DNA from: Phycisphaerales bacterium
GTDB taxonomy: Bacteria; Planctomycetota; Phycisphaerae; Phycisphaerales; UBA1924
NCBI GenBank assembly: GCA_020849105.1
Contig: JADLGW010000056.1
Coordinates: 62,001-126,000, forward strand
DNA: 64,000 nucleotides
Reading direction: 5' to 3'
Positions 38,474 through 48,747 of the stretch are shown in pieces (positions within the stretch are counted from its first letter, which is position 1; each line of letters opens with the position of its first letter). The position numbers and the translations under genes were made by a program. The notes under the pieces were generated by a model. The model was not told the DNA's origin. It saw nothing but the letters and a program-made list of their open reading frames with translations, and ran no database searches.

Positions 38474-39067
38474 TCAGTTCTTCGTGCCCGCCAGTGCGCC
38501 AAGGGATTCATCGAGCAGGCGGCGCTGGTCGCTCACCGTGACCTCGCGCTTCAGGATGCGCGATGCCGCCGCGGTGGCAAGGTCGATGGCCGCGTCGTGG
38601 ACCTCGATCAGAGCGGCCCGGCGTGCGGCATCGATGTCACGGCGGGCGCGGTCCTTGAGCACGTTCAGTTCGGCGTCCGCCTTGGCCCGGAGTTCCGCGG
38701 CGAGTTGCTGCTGCTGGGCCTTGGTCGTCTCGAGCATCCGCTGGGCCTCGGCGCGGGCCTCGGCGAGCGACTTCTGGTACTGCTCCAGGGCATCCCGGGC
38801 CTGCTTGCGGGCGCGCTCGGCCGCCTCGATCTCCTCACGGATCTTGGCCGACCGCTCGTCCAGGGCCTTGGTCATCACGGGCCAGACCTTGACCGCCAGG
38901 ACGCTCAGCACCAGCAGGAAGACCACCAGGGCGGTGATCCCGGTGATCAGCCCCTGTTTCACGGTCGGGATCGGTCCGACCGCTTCATGGTCCTGCGCAA
39001 GGGCCATCGACACCGGACCGAGTACGGCCAGGGCGGCGATGAGGCGTGGGGTAACGTGGCGTGGCAT
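38474..39067 (-). CDS. atpF: ATP synthase subunit b with N-terminal signal peptide
   Basis: Peripheral-stalk subunit, 197 residues from ATG 39067 (ACGGAG upstream). The first ~27 residues look like a cleavable signal (LIAALAVLGPVSMALAQ), which E. coli b lacks. The membrane anchor ITALVVFLLVLSVLAVKVW (~47-65) is followed by ALDERSAKIREEIEAAERAR and a long heptad-rich coiled coil to about 160, as in b subunits. The C-terminus (VSDQRRLLDESLGALAGTKN) contacts delta. Paired stem-loops separate it from atpH-pgk, and another hairpin separates it from atpE. Only one b gene is present, so a b2 homodimer is expected. Confidence 0.93.
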   Translation of the reverse strand: MPRHVTPRLIAALAVLGPVSMALAQDHEAVGPIPTVKQGLITGITALVVFLLVLSVLAVKVWPVMTKALDERSAKIREEIEAAERARKQARDALEQYQKSLAEARAEAQRMLETTKAQQQQLAAELRAKADAELNVLKDRARRDIDAARRAALIEVHDAAIDLATAAASRILKREVTVSDQRRLLDESLGALAGTKN

Positions 39068-39094
39068 GGGTCGTTGCTCCGTGTGAAGCCGCCG

Positions 39095-39114
39095 CCCGGG
39101 GCTCTCGCCCCGGG
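39095..39114 (-). promoter_or_regulatory. GNRA hairpin between atpE and atpF
   Basis: In the mRNA CCCGGGGC-GAGA-GCCCCGGG: 8 bp, perfect, GAGA tetraloop. It lies 15 bases after the atpE stop. It may shield the atpE message 3' end or slow atpF translation, fitting the higher need for subunit c. Confidence 0.5.
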
Positions 39115-39129
39115 GTGCGGTGCATTCTG

Positions 39130-40449
<1,320 letters not shown>

Positions 40450-40457
<8 letters not shown>

Positions 40458-40866
40458 GCGCCGCTCCCTTCAGGGCGAGCCGCGCCCGCTCCATCCGCTG
40501 CAACACGAGGATCGCGGTTGCCGTTTCGGCCACGAGCACGATACCCGCACCGGCAAGGATTCCGAGCCACATCGGCTGGCGCGGGGCGCCCGCCGCGATA
40601 TCCACCGCAAGCCCGCCGAAGAGCAGGAGAAGAGTGCGGACCCCCGAGGCCGCCGCGACACCGAACCCCCATCGGGCCGGCCCGAGAACCGGCAAGAGGA
40701 CCAACGGCAGGAACGACGCCGCAGACGCGGTCAGCAGAACCACGACCGCCAGTTCCGCCGCCCGACCACCCCCCGCGGCCGCCCACGCCGCGGCAGCCCC
40801 CAGCGCCGTCGCGCCCAGCATGACGCCGGCGTAGCGGGCAGACGGGGGTGCGGGTACAGCGTTCAA
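40450..40866 (-). CDS. atpI: AtpI-like membrane protein
   Basis: 138 residues, four hydrophobic segments (GVMLGATALGAAAAWAAAGG, LAVVVLLTASAASFLPLVLL, TLLLLFGGLAVDIAA and MWLGILAGAGIVLVAETATA). Placed as AtpI/UncI by position immediately before atpB (8-base overlap) and by topology; sequence similarity to AtpI is low by eye. AtpI assists c-ring assembly or Mg/Ca supply in other bacteria and is dispensable in many. The start is TTG 40866 with GGAAAG upstream; a second start inside is possible. First gene of the ATP synthase F0 series. Confidence 0.6.
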
Positions 40867-41005
40867 GGGGCGATCTTTCCGGGTGGAGACGGGGCGTCAC
40901 CCCGCCAAGCAGGGGGGAAAACAATAGCCCCCGGTCCGGCCACCCCGCCACTCCGGGGCCCCGCTTTCCGGAGATTGCCTGCCGCTCCGCGGCGGTCCCC
41001 GCGGC

Positions 41006-43348
41006 CTACGGGCAGCCCAGCGCGAACTTCGTCTGGAAGCACCCGAAATCGGCGAGGTTCTTGATCCCGTCGCCGTTGCAATCGCCGTAGGGATCAAAGG
41101 GCGGCCAGAACCGGTTCTGGAAGCACCCGAAGTCGGCCAGGTTCAGCGCCCCGTCCCGGTTGCAGTCCGGGTAGCACGGCTCGCACCCTTCGTACGCCGC
41201 GATGTTCGACGACGAGACCCCGTTGACCATAGCGAACGCGCCCCCTGCCCACAGCGTCGGTCTGCCGAAGTCCGTCGCCGCCAGCGACCCCACACCGCCG
41301 TCCACCGCGCTCTGTGCCACTGGCGACCACGACAGCCCGTCCCAACGCGCAACGAGGGTGTCGCCCGGCCCTCCGAACAGCCCCAGCCGCCCGCCGGCGT
41401 ACAACCCCGGCACCCTGCCGTCGTCAAACCATCGAATCTCGCCTGCCCCGGTGATGTGCATCCCGACCGGCCCGACGAAGACCCAGGATTGCCACGATGT
41501 GTCGTACCGCGCCACCACGCCCGGGGGAGATGCTTCCGGGTCGAACACCGCGTACAAGGTCGTCCCGGGCCCCTCTCCGCTCGATGCCAGCGCAACGGCG
41601 CGCCCGTTCGCTTCGTTGCTGAAGCGCACCCACAGCCCCTGCCCGTATGCCAGCACGCCCAAGTCGGATGCGAGGTACATCGTGCCGTTGTGCACGAGCG
41701 TGTCGTACGTGTTCGTGGACACGAACGAACCTGGCACGCCGCCGCCCGGGATCGTCCACTCCTGCCCGTCCCAGGCGCGGACCATCCCCTCGTACTGCCC
41801 GGCGATGTAGAGCCGCGGGCCGGTTCCGTCGTCGTACGCCTGCATCCGCGCGGGCGGGTGTGGGACCAGCGGCGAACTCGACCCCGGCACGCCCACCCAG
41901 TGCCCGTTCTCCAGCCGCGAGACGTGGAGTGGGCTCCCCGGCACGCCGTCGTTGGCGTACAACTTCTTCCCCGCGCCGTCGTCGAACACTTCCAGGTCGC
42001 TGACGGAGAGCGCCGGATCGCCCACCGTCTCCCACGTCGCCCCGTCGTACCGAACGAGCGGCAGCGCCGGCACCCCGGCAACGCTCCCGCCGTTCGCGAT
42101 CGCGTAGAGCGCGGGACCCGCCCCGTCGTCGAGGGTCTCGAGTCTCGTCACGCCGTTCAGCGCCCCGTCGCAGGGCATGGGCTCCCACGCCGCGCCGTCA
42201 GTGCGCGACAGGCCCCGTGCTCCCGAGTTCTGTTCGGCGCACGCGTACAGCCGGGCGCCCGGTCCGCCGCCGAACTCCCGCAGCGCGTTCACGATCATGT
42301 ACGGCGTGTACCCCGGGATGTCGGACCAGCCGTTCGGCGTCAGCACCGCCACGGAAGCCGTCCCAAAGTTCCCGCGGGCGCCGTACAGCCTCCGCCCCTG
42401 ACCCAGGTCGCACGCGCGAAGCGCCGTGACGTACCGGTTGGGCGGGCCGGCCGGCACCGCATGCCATGCCTGCCCGTCCCACCGCGCGATCCCCATGCTC
42501 GACAACCCTCCCGCCGCGTTGAACCAGCCGCCTACGAACAGCGACTCGCCGCTCCCATCATCGAACACTTCCAGCGCGAGCCCGCACCCGGGAATGGTGG
42601 ACCGTGAAAGCCCGGTGCCGACTGGACTCCACGCCGAGCCGTCCCACCGCGCGATCCCGTTGCACGGGACGCCGCCGGCGTGCGTGAAGGCGCCCCCGAC
42701 GTACAACGATCGCGGTCCGGCGCCCTCAAACTCCCGCAGCGCGAAGACCGCGGTGCCCTCCAAGTAGCCGGTCGGCACACCGCAGACCCCGCTCACCCCG
42801 CCGCCCACGCCGATCCACTGCTGCCCGTTCCACATCGCCACGCCCGGCGACGCCACCGTCCCCGCCCGCGTGAAGTACCCGCCCGCGTACAGCCGGGGGC
42901 CCGAGCCGCCGTCGAACGTCGCGAACGCCCGCACCGCGCTGTCCGCGCCGAGCCCGACCGCGTGCCACGCCTGCCCGTCCCACCGCGCGACGTTGGCCGC
43001 GAGCACGCCGTCCACCTCCGTGAACGACCCGCCGCCCCAGAGCGACCCCCCCGACCCGTCGTCGAACGGGAAGAGCACGGACAGCCCTCCCTCCCCGCCT
43101 TCGTCATGGAACACGCCGTGGTAGGTGAGGCGCGAGCCGTCCCACTTGGAGAGCGTGCCGGTGCCGTTGCGCGCCCCGATGAACAGCCCCGGCCCCGTGC
43201 CGTCGTCCCACACGGCCAGCGCCCGCAGCCAGCCCGCGGGCCGCCCGCCGCCGAGTTCCGATGACCAGGACGGTGCGCACGTCTGGGCCCGCGCGCCGCC
43301 GCAGGAAAGCGCGACAACGCCGGCAACGCCGAGCAAGGTGGTTCGCAT
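41006..43348 (-). CDS. Secreted Trp/Asp-repeat propeller with GC-type dockerin tail
   Basis: 780 residues from ATG 43348 (CGGAG upstream). Signal peptide LLGVAGVVALSCGGARA. The body has some 12-15 repeats of ~50 residues built on ARWDGQAWHAVG and LYAGGYFTRAG, a predicted beta-propeller or solenoid. The last ~70 residues form a dockerin-like domain with two EF-hand-like repeats (DCNRDGALNLADFGCFQNRF and DCNGDGIKNLADFGCFQTKF), each with Asp/Asn calcium positions, ending GCP. These tails occur in Phycisphaerae and may anchor proteins in a surface complex, but no cohesin is seen here. Its promoter and double hairpin leader are upstream. Confidence 0.85.
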   Translation of the reverse strand: MRTTLLGVAGVVALSCGGARAQTCAPSWSSELGGGRPAGWLRALAVWDDGTGPGLFIGARNGTGTLSKWDGSRLTYHGVFHDEGGEGGLSVLFPFDDGSGGSLWGGGSFTEVDGVLAANVARWDGQAWHAVGLGADSAVRAFATFDGGSGPRLYAGGYFTRAGTVASPGVAMWNGQQWIGVGGGVSGVCGVPTGYLEGTAVFALREFEGAGPRSLYVGGAFTHAGGVPCNGIARWDGSAWSPVGTGLSRSTIPGCGLALEVFDDGSGESLFVGGWFNAAGGLSSMGIARWDGQAWHAVPAGPPNRYVTALRACDLGQGRRLYGARGNFGTASVAVLTPNGWSDIPGYTPYMIVNALREFGGGPGARLYACAEQNSGARGLSRTDGAAWEPMPCDGALNGVTRLETLDDGAGPALYAIANGGSVAGVPALPLVRYDGATWETVGDPALSVSDLEVFDDGAGKKLYANDGVPGSPLHVSRLENGHWVGVPGSSSPLVPHPPARMQAYDDGTGPRLYIAGQYEGMVRAWDGQEWTIPGGGVPGSFVSTNTYDTLVHNGTMYLASDLGVLAYGQGLWVRFSNEANGRAVALASSGEGPGTTLYAVFDPEASPPGVVARYDTSWQSWVFVGPVGMHITGAGEIRWFDDGRVPGLYAGGRLGLFGGPGDTLVARWDGLSWSPVAQSAVDGGVGSLAATDFGRPTLWAGGAFAMVNGVSSSNIAAYEGCEPCYPDCNRDGALNLADFGCFQNRFWPPFDPYGDCNGDGIKNLADFGCFQTKFALGCP

Positions 43349-43367
43349 GTCGAGTCTCCGTCAGTCC

Positions 43368-43405
43368 GCGGCGAACGCCGCCTTGGTCCCACGGCGAACG
43401 CCGTG
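43368..43405 (-). promoter_or_regulatory. Twin hairpin leader of dockerin-tailed gene
   Basis: Two perfect hairpins with the same four-base loop: GCGGC-GAAC-GCCGC (43368-43381) and CACGGC-GAAC-GCCGTG (43390-43405). The distal hairpin begins at about the predicted transcript start, so the 5' end may be folded. Confidence 0.45.
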
Positions 43406-43413
43406 CCCATGGC

Positions 43414-43442
43414 ATCGTATCCGCCGGGGGCTGCGTATCCAA
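43414..43442 (-). promoter_or_regulatory. Promoter of 41006-43348 gene
   Basis: On the minus strand TTGGAT (43442-43437), 17 bases, TACGAT (43419-43414). The -35 box overlaps the end of the upstream gene's terminator. Confidence 0.55.
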
Positions 43443-43473
43443 GAAAAACCCCCCAGCCGCGGGGCCGGGGGCC
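43441..43473 (-). terminator. Terminator of the 43544-45802 gene
   Basis: Minus-strand GGCCCCC, 12-base loop region, GGGGGG, then TTTTT-C-TT, about 70 bases after the stop. The stem is only 5-6 bp but ends in a clear T run. Confidence 0.55.
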
Positions 43474-43543
43474 AGGTTCGGATTCGACTCCGCGTGCGGC
43501 CGTCAGCGGCGCACGGCTTCAACCAAGTGCCCGTTCCCCTCTC

Positions 43544-45802
43544 TTACGGGCAGCCCAGGGCGAACTTGGTCGTGAAGCATCCGAAGTCGGCCAGGTTGAG
43601 GATCGCATCACCGTTGCAGTCGGCGTAGGGGTCTCCGGTAGCAAACCTCGTGGTGAAGCATCCGAAGTCAGAGAGGTTCAGCACGGCATCCCCGTTGCAG
43701 TCCGCGTAGCACGCGGCGGCGCACTGTGGGGACACCACGGTCACCGCGTCAATGCCCGCCTCCGTCGTCGAGTTGTTCCCGGAGTCGCTGACGGAGAACC
43801 GCAGTTTCACCTGCGCGGTCGGCGTCACGAAATCGGCCACGCGGAAGGAGAACGAACGCCACCCGCCGCTCGACGGGCCGACCGTCTCGACCTGTGTCCA
43901 GTTCGCCCCGTTGTCGCTGCTCACCTCGGCCACCAGGTCGTCCGTCGTCCCCTGGATGGAGAGCAGCCAGCGCGCATACGTCACCACCGCGTCCGGGTCG
44001 CCGGAGAGATCGATGGTGGGGGACGTGAGCCGCGTCGGCCCGCCGTCCAGGTCGGCGTTCGCGGTGTTCCCCGTCACGAAGGCCTTGCCCGAGCCGTCGG
44101 CGTCGCCGATCGCCGCCCCGTGCCCGCCGCTGGCGATGGGCGTTCCGCGGACCCATGCCCCGGCGCTCACGCTCGTGTTGGCGACCGTCCAGCCCTTGTC
44201 GGTCTCGAAGTCGTCGCTGAACACCACCGTCTCGCTCGACTGCACACGGGCCGACAGCGGCTCGGCCTGCCCGCGCAGCGGGTAGTTGAAGGCCCGCGGC
44301 GTCGCATCATCGGTCGTGGCCGTGAAGTAGTACCGAACGCGGTCCTGGCACGAGCCCGCCGGGATGGCGCCGGTGAAGTTGCCGCCCGCGCCCGGCGTCA
44401 TCGCGATCGCCGAGAACGGCTGCCCGTTCACGCTGACCCACAGGTCCACCGCGTTCCCGTTCACGTTCGCGTCGCGCTCGCCGACATGCACCGTCACGGG
44501 CGTCGCCTGTCCGGGCGTGAGCGCCGCCGGCATCGCACCGACGGGGTCCACCTCCAGCACCGACATCTTCACGATGAACAGCCCACGCTCCAGGTCACTG
44601 ATCAGCACCGTCCCGCTCGGGAAGAACGGGTAGTTGCCCCACGCGCCAACGTAGTCCGTGCTGTCGTCCTCCGGGCGGGTGTCGATCCACGCCACCTCGA
44701 AGGGCCGCAGAGGGTCGGACAGGTCCCACACATGCAGCCCCGTGCTGTAGTTGGACTGGAAGAGGTAGCGTCCGGAGACATACTGGTTGTGGTCCACCGA
44801 CGGCAGACCCGTGGTGAACGACGCGCACAGCCGCGGGTTCGACAGGTCGGACACGTCAAACACTCGCGTCAGGCACCGCGGCACGTTCCCCGACCCGGGG
44901 TTGTCCAGTTCGTCGTCCTGGTACAGGTATTTCCGGTCATTCGACAGCCAGCCCTGGTGGCTGAACCGGATGCCGGGGTACGCCAGGAACGACAACTGCT
45001 GGGGCGCGTTCTTGTTCGTCACGTCCACGATCGCCAGCCCGTTGGGCTCGCCGTAGTACGGCCCGCCGGTGTACAGGAACGCGATCTCCTTGCCGGCATA
45101 GGGCCCGCTCGTGTAGTTCACGATCTGCGCCTCGTGCACATACTGCGCGTTCCATCCCGGGCCGGTGAAGGCGGGGTTGTTCGGGTCGGTCGTCGAGCAC
45201 GGGATCATCCCGCCCCCGTTGGCGTTCCCGCCGCAGGCGTACAGGAACCCGGAGTCCGGGTTGGAGAGCAGCGTGTGCGTCGTCGAGTGCCCGCCCTGCG
45301 AGATGTTGCCGATGAACTGGACGGAGCCGGAGTCGACGTTCGCCAGGCTCATAACCTGGATACCGACCCCGGTGCTGTCGCTGACCGCGTAGGCATGGTC
45401 TCCCACGACCGTGATGTCGCGCCACAGCGAGTTCACTCCGCCGTCGACTACGGTCAGGATGTTCGGGTTGTCCGGGTCCGTGACCTCGACAATCCCGTTG
45501 CCCCAGGACAGCCCCATGAGGGCGTACTCGCGCCCGCTGGGTGACACATAGCCCCAGCAGTCAGCACCGCTCGGGCTCCCCGGCATGTTCGGAAAGGCGT
45601 TGAGCGGCAGCCACGTCCTGAGCACAATGTTCTGCGCCTGGAACGTGTCGTCCGCTTCCCCGCCGTGGGTAACGGGCCCGAGCACCGGGGTGTGGCGGAT
45701 GCGCGTCTTCTGCGGATCAACCTGGGCAAGTGAGGGCAGGGCCGCGGCCATCACGGCACCGGCCGAAACGTACAATACCCACGCGGGGCGTGTCTTCGTC
45801 AT
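43544..45802 (-). CDS. Choice-of-anchor B family secreted protein with GC-type dockerin tail
   Basis: 752 residues from ATG 45802 (TGGAG seven bases upstream; the frame extends 14 codons further without support). Signal peptide LYVSAGAVMAAALPSLAQ. Residues about 40-400 form the choice-of-anchor-B propeller: YALMGLSWGNGIVEVTDPDN, WRDITVVGDHAYAVSDS, GHSTTHTLLSNPDSGFLYAC, YVHEAQIVNYTSGPYAG. A domain around 520-680 (FSDDFETDKGWTVANTSVS) resembles a carbohydrate-binding module. The last ~65 residues carry two dockerin-like repeats (DCNGDAVLNLSDFGCFTTRF and DCNGDAILNLADFGCFTTKF) ending GCP, close to those of the downstream neighbour. Probably a surface or secreted protein. Possible -10 box TAGGCT at 45852-45847. 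Confidence 0.87.
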   Translation of the reverse strand: MTKTRPAWVLYVSAGAVMAAALPSLAQVDPQKTRIRHTPVLGPVTHGGEADDTFQAQNIVLRTWLPLNAFPNMPGSPSGADCWGYVSPSGREYALMGLSWGNGIVEVTDPDNPNILTVVDGGVNSLWRDITVVGDHAYAVSDSTGVGIQVMSLANVDSGSVQFIGNISQGGHSTTHTLLSNPDSGFLYACGGNANGGGMIPCSTTDPNNPAFTGPGWNAQYVHEAQIVNYTSGPYAGKEIAFLYTGGPYYGEPNGLAIVDVTNKNAPQQLSFLAYPGIRFSHQGWLSNDRKYLYQDDELDNPGSGNVPRCLTRVFDVSDLSNPRLCASFTTGLPSVDHNQYVSGRYLFQSNYSTGLHVWDLSDPLRPFEVAWIDTRPEDDSTDYVGAWGNYPFFPSGTVLISDLERGLFIVKMSVLEVDPVGAMPAALTPGQATPVTVHVGERDANVNGNAVDLWVSVNGQPFSAIAMTPGAGGNFTGAIPAGSCQDRVRYYFTATTDDATPRAFNYPLRGQAEPLSARVQSSETVVFSDDFETDKGWTVANTSVSAGAWVRGTPIASGGHGAAIGDADGSGKAFVTGNTANADLDGGPTRLTSPTIDLSGDPDAVVTYARWLLSIQGTTDDLVAEVSSDNGANWTQVETVGPSSGGWRSFSFRVADFVTPTAQVKLRFSVSDSGNNSTTEAGIDAVTVVSPQCAAACYADCNGDAVLNLSDFGCFTTRFATGDPYADCNGDAILNLADFGCFTTKFALGCP

Positions 45803-45868
45803 GTCGGTCTCCAGCGGGGCGGCCGTGGGGCCGCCGGGTACCAAAGCCTACCATGAAACCAGGAGCCC

Positions 45869-46750
45869 GTGTTCCTCAATTTCCTCAAAATGCTGCACGT
45901 TCTTTCCAGTCTGGGGCCGGTGATCGCGGCTGGGGTGATAACCCTTGGCGTGGTGGCTCCCGGCAGGGCGCGGCAGCCGGTCGATCCCCCGTCGATTCTC
46001 CTTGCTGACACGGCGCACAAGCCGGTCGTCGCGGTGCGCTGGCCGACGGGCGGAGGTCCGCGCGGGGACGCGGCCGCGTGCGGCTACACGTCGCCGAAGA
46101 TCGTCACTCCGCTCGGCGACAACGTGTGCGCGTTCGTCGCCCTGGGAGGGCTGCGCATCGAACGCGGCGCCGCCCACCCGCGGGGCGCGGTGATACGCAT
46201 CGGCCTGGCAAAGTCCGACCCTGGTCGGCCGTTCTTCGACGCCCTGTCCGACGGCGCGTCGATCACCGTCACCGCCACCGGCATCACCATGAACCAGGCG
46301 GTCACCCCGTGGCCGGCGACGTTGCTCATGCAGATGGACTACTCGGGCGATCAACTCGTCGCGTGCGGCATGGGCGGTGCGGTGGGGACGCTCCTCTACA
46401 CCCGGAGCCTGACCGACGATGTAGGCGGGGCGGTCACCAGCGAGAACGGCAGGCTCGGCTGCCTGGACGGCTCAGGGCCGGACCGGGCCTCGTGCCGCCT
46501 GGCGACCGCACCCGACGGTTCCGTGACCCTTGAGGCCACCTTCCCCTACGCGATGCTGCGGCACCTGCGCGATCCGTGGCTCCGCACGCGTCCAGGCACG
46601 TTTGTCGAGCCCGTCCAGGTCGTCTTCGAGTTCGAGGTGCTCCCGACCGCCGTCGCCGAGTCGATCAAGGACCCGGACGCCCGCCCGCGTCCCTACCAGC
46701 ACAGGCCGCCCATGGAACACCCGGAGTTCGGCCCGCCGATCCGACCGTGA
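45869..46750 (+). CDS. Secreted hypothetical protein
   Basis: 293 residues from GTG 45869; AGGAG lies only three bases upstream, so ATG 45890 is an alternative. The first ~35 residues are a signal peptide (MLHVLSSLGPVIAAGVITLG then APGRARQ). No known domain. The body is beta-rich with four or five Cys (CGYTSPKIV, NVCAFVALGG, VACGMGG, GRLGCLDG, SCRLAT), suggesting disulfides in the periplasm. The C-terminus is a Pro/Arg-rich tail (DARPRPYQHRPPMEHPEFGP). Divergent from the anchor-B gene and 49 bases before the M14 gene. Confidence 0.7.
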   Translation: MFLNFLKMLHVLSSLGPVIAAGVITLGVVAPGRARQPVDPPSILLADTAHKPVVAVRWPTGGGPRGDAAACGYTSPKIVTPLGDNVCAFVALGGLRIERGAAHPRGAVIRIGLAKSDPGRPFFDALSDGASITVTATGITMNQAVTPWPATLLMQMDYSGDQLVACGMGGAVGTLLYTRSLTDDVGGAVTSENGRLGCLDGSGPDRASCRLATAPDGSVTLEATFPYAMLRHLRDPWLRTRPGTFVEPVQVVFEFEVLPTAVAESIKDPDARPRPYQHRPPMEHPEFGPPIRP

Positions 46751-46799
46751 GTCCGAACATGCAGCCCGCGGGTTCCGTTTTCCGATCTTCTAGGGAGCC

Positions 46800-47603
46800 G
46801 TGACCCCGCCGCGGATCGCCATTGTTCTCGTCGTCGCCGTGCTGCCGGTCCTCGGCGGGTGCGGGATGTTCCATCACGCCGCCGAAGAGATCTCCATGCT
46901 TGTGTCCGACCCGCCGCCCCGGACGGTGCCCGTGCCCAGGCCGATCGAGGGCTGGGACACCATCGGGAGTTCCGTCCGCGGCAAGCCGCTCCTGGCCACG
47001 ACAGTCGGCAGCGGCCCGCGCAGGGTCTACGTCATCGGCGGCATCCACGGCGATGAGCCGGAGGGCTTGCAGGTGGCGAAGGTTCTGCCGGACCTGCTCC
47101 ACCGGGCGAGCATGGCGGACATGCAAGGGGTCACCGTCCGGGTGCTCATGGACATGAACCCCGACGGGTCGCTGGCCGGCACGCGGACGAACACCCGCGG
47201 CGTGGACCTGAACCGAAACTGGCCCGCCGGCAACCACAGCGCATCCCCCAGGCACGGCGCCCGCCCCATAAGCGAGATGGAGACCGTTTCGGTCCACGAC
47301 GACCTGTCGAGGTTCGATCCCGACCTCCTCATCGTGTTCCATTCGTCGCAGACCGGCCCGTTTGTGAACTACGACGCCGCGGCGGCCGCGCTGGCGTATC
47401 GGTTCGCCTCGGCGGCCCGGGCGGAGGATCCGCGGTGGCGCGTCGTCCGGGACATGGGGTACCCGACACCGGGTTCGCTCGGGTCGTACGTCGGCGTGGA
47501 CCTGCGGACCCCGGTCCTGACGATCGAGTTCCAGCGGGGCCGTGAGAACGACACCAATGCTCGGGCGGCGCTGGCGGGCCTGCTGGCGGTGCTGAAGCCC
47601 TGA
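46800..47603 (+). CDS. M14-family zinc carboxypeptidase/murein peptide amidase-like lipoprotein
   Basis: 267 residues from GTG 46800. N-terminal lipoprotein signal with lipobox VLGGCG. The catalytic domain resembles MpaA-type murein peptide amidases: YVIGGIHGDEPEG gives the zinc HxxE pair near 80, MNPDGSLAGTRTNTRGVDLNRNWP has the substrate Arg and Asn near 130, VFHSSQTG supplies the third zinc ligand near 178, and VLTIEFQRG the catalytic Glu near 240. It would act on peptides or amides in the periplasm, perhaps cell-wall fragments. The start is uncertain because GGGAG is just two bases upstream. 18 bases before the GT9 gene. Confidence 0.85.
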   Translation: MTPPRIAIVLVVAVLPVLGGCGMFHHAAEEISMLVSDPPPRTVPVPRPIEGWDTIGSSVRGKPLLATTVGSGPRRVYVIGGIHGDEPEGLQVAKVLPDLLHRASMADMQGVTVRVLMDMNPDGSLAGTRTNTRGVDLNRNWPAGNHSASPRHGARPISEMETVSVHDDLSRFDPDLLIVFHSSQTGPFVNYDAAAAALAYRFASAARAEDPRWRVVRDMGYPTPGSLGSYVGVDLRTPVLTIEFQRGRENDTNARAALAGLLAVLKP

Positions 47604-47621
47604 CCCGCCTTCAATGCGGGC

Positions 47622-48689
47622 GTGAGGCTGCTGATCGTCATGCCGTCGTGGGTGGGCGACGCCGTCATGGCGACCCCGGCGCTGCGGCGCCTTCGCGATG
47701 CCCTTCCGGGCGCCTTCATGGGCGGGATGGTGCGGCCGGGGATCGATCGCGTGCTCGCGGGCACGCGGTTCTTCGACGAGGTACACACCGAGCATGTCCG
47801 CGGGGTTATGGGTCACAAGCACGCCGCGACGCGGCTGCGGCAGCGGCGCTACGACGCGGCGCTCCTGTTCACAAACTCGTTCTCCACAGCGCTCACCGCC
47901 CGCCTGGCGGGGATCGGCCGGCGCATCGGGTACGCGAGGGACGGGCGCAGCCTGCTGCTGACGGAGCGGCTGGAGGCCCCGCGACGGCCGGATGGCCGGT
48001 TTGCGCCGGTGCCGGCCGTGCGGTACTACTGGGACCTGGCGGGCGTGCTGCTGGGTGTGCCGGCGCCCGCGGAGCGGTCTGGGCTGCCGGAGGGTGCGCG
48101 GCTGGAACTGGCCGCGACTCCGGAGGAGGCGGCCCAGGCGCGCGAGATCCTTGACCGGGCCGGGATCGTCCCCGGTGCGCCGCTCGCCGTGCTCAACCCT
48201 GGCGGCAACAACCCCGCGAAACGATGGCCGATTGATCGGTTCGCCACGGTCGCGCTCGCCCTGGCGGAGAGGGGCCTGGCGGTGCTGGTGAGCGGATCGC
48301 CGGCGGAGGCGGACCTCGCCGACGGCGTTGGCCGCGACGCGGGGAACCGGGTCATCAACCTGCCGCGGGCCGGGCTCACGCTCGGATCGCTCAAGGGCAT
48401 CCTCGCCAGCCGCGGCACACGGCTGATGGTGACCAACGACACGGGCCCTCGCCACATCGCGGCGGCCTTTGGCGTGCCGGTGGTGACGCTGTTCGGGCCG
48501 ACTGACCACCGCTGGACGACCATCCCCGCACCGGCGGGCGAGGAGTTGATTCTCGCGGACCCGACGCTCCCGGAGCCGGAGGTCGCCGACGATCATCCGG
48601 AACGCTGCCGGGTGGACCGGATCGATGTGGGTGCGGTGCTGGCGGCCTGCGACCGGAGGCTTGCGCCCCGGTCCGTCTTGACCATCTGA
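47622..48689 (+). CDS. GT9-family glycosyltransferase, heptosyltransferase II-like
   Basis: 355 residues from GTG 47622. Family 9 features: LLIVMPSWVGDAVMATPALRRL at the N-terminus, GYARDGRSLLLTERL near residue 108, LNPGGNNPAKRWPIDRFATV near 190 (nucleotide-sugar binding), and the C-terminal TNDTGPRHIAAAFGVPVVTLFGPTDHRWTTIP block, close to WaaF. It would add heptose to a lipopolysaccharide core. The gene probably has a leaderless start (TTCAAT six bases upstream) or is read through from the M14 gene 18 bases away. It ends just before the tRNA promoter. Confidence 0.9.
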   Translation: MRLLIVMPSWVGDAVMATPALRRLRDALPGAFMGGMVRPGIDRVLAGTRFFDEVHTEHVRGVMGHKHAATRLRQRRYDAALLFTNSFSTALTARLAGIGRRIGYARDGRSLLLTERLEAPRRPDGRFAPVPAVRYYWDLAGVLLGVPAPAERSGLPEGARLELAATPEEAAQAREILDRAGIVPGAPLAVLNPGGNNPAKRWPIDRFATVALALAERGLAVLVSGSPAEADLADGVGRDAGNRVINLPRAGLTLGSLKGILASRGTRLMVTNDTGPRHIAAAFGVPVVTLFGPTDHRWTTIPAPAGEELILADPTLPEPEVADDHPERCRVDRIDVGAVLAACDRRLAPRSVLTI

Positions 48690-48705
48690 AGCGCACCCCT
48701 ACCAT
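48678..48705 (+). promoter_or_regulatory. Promoter of tRNA-Ala
   Basis: TTGACC (48678-48683), 16 bases, TACCAT (48700-48705), about 42 bases before the tRNA. It overlaps the 3' end of the GT9 gene. Confidence 0.55.
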
Positions 48706-48747
48706 TGGCCGCGAAACCGGCGGGCGAGAGCCCTCCGGCGACAACCC

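Noticed and set aside
40909..40932. GGGGGC-TATTGTTTT-CCCCC structure before atpI with TATTGT as a -10 box
   Set aside because: No matching -35 box at proper spacing, and it could equally be a weak terminator of the preceding gene; left uncalled.
43403..45544. 713-codon plus-strand frame opposite the anchor-B gene
   Set aside because: Composition artefact (His/Arg/Val-rich); the minus-strand protein has signal peptide and dockerin repeats.
46665..48596. 643-codon minus-strand frame opposite the M14 and GT9 genes
   Set aside because: Both plus-strand genes have intact catalytic motifs; the antisense product is low-complexity.
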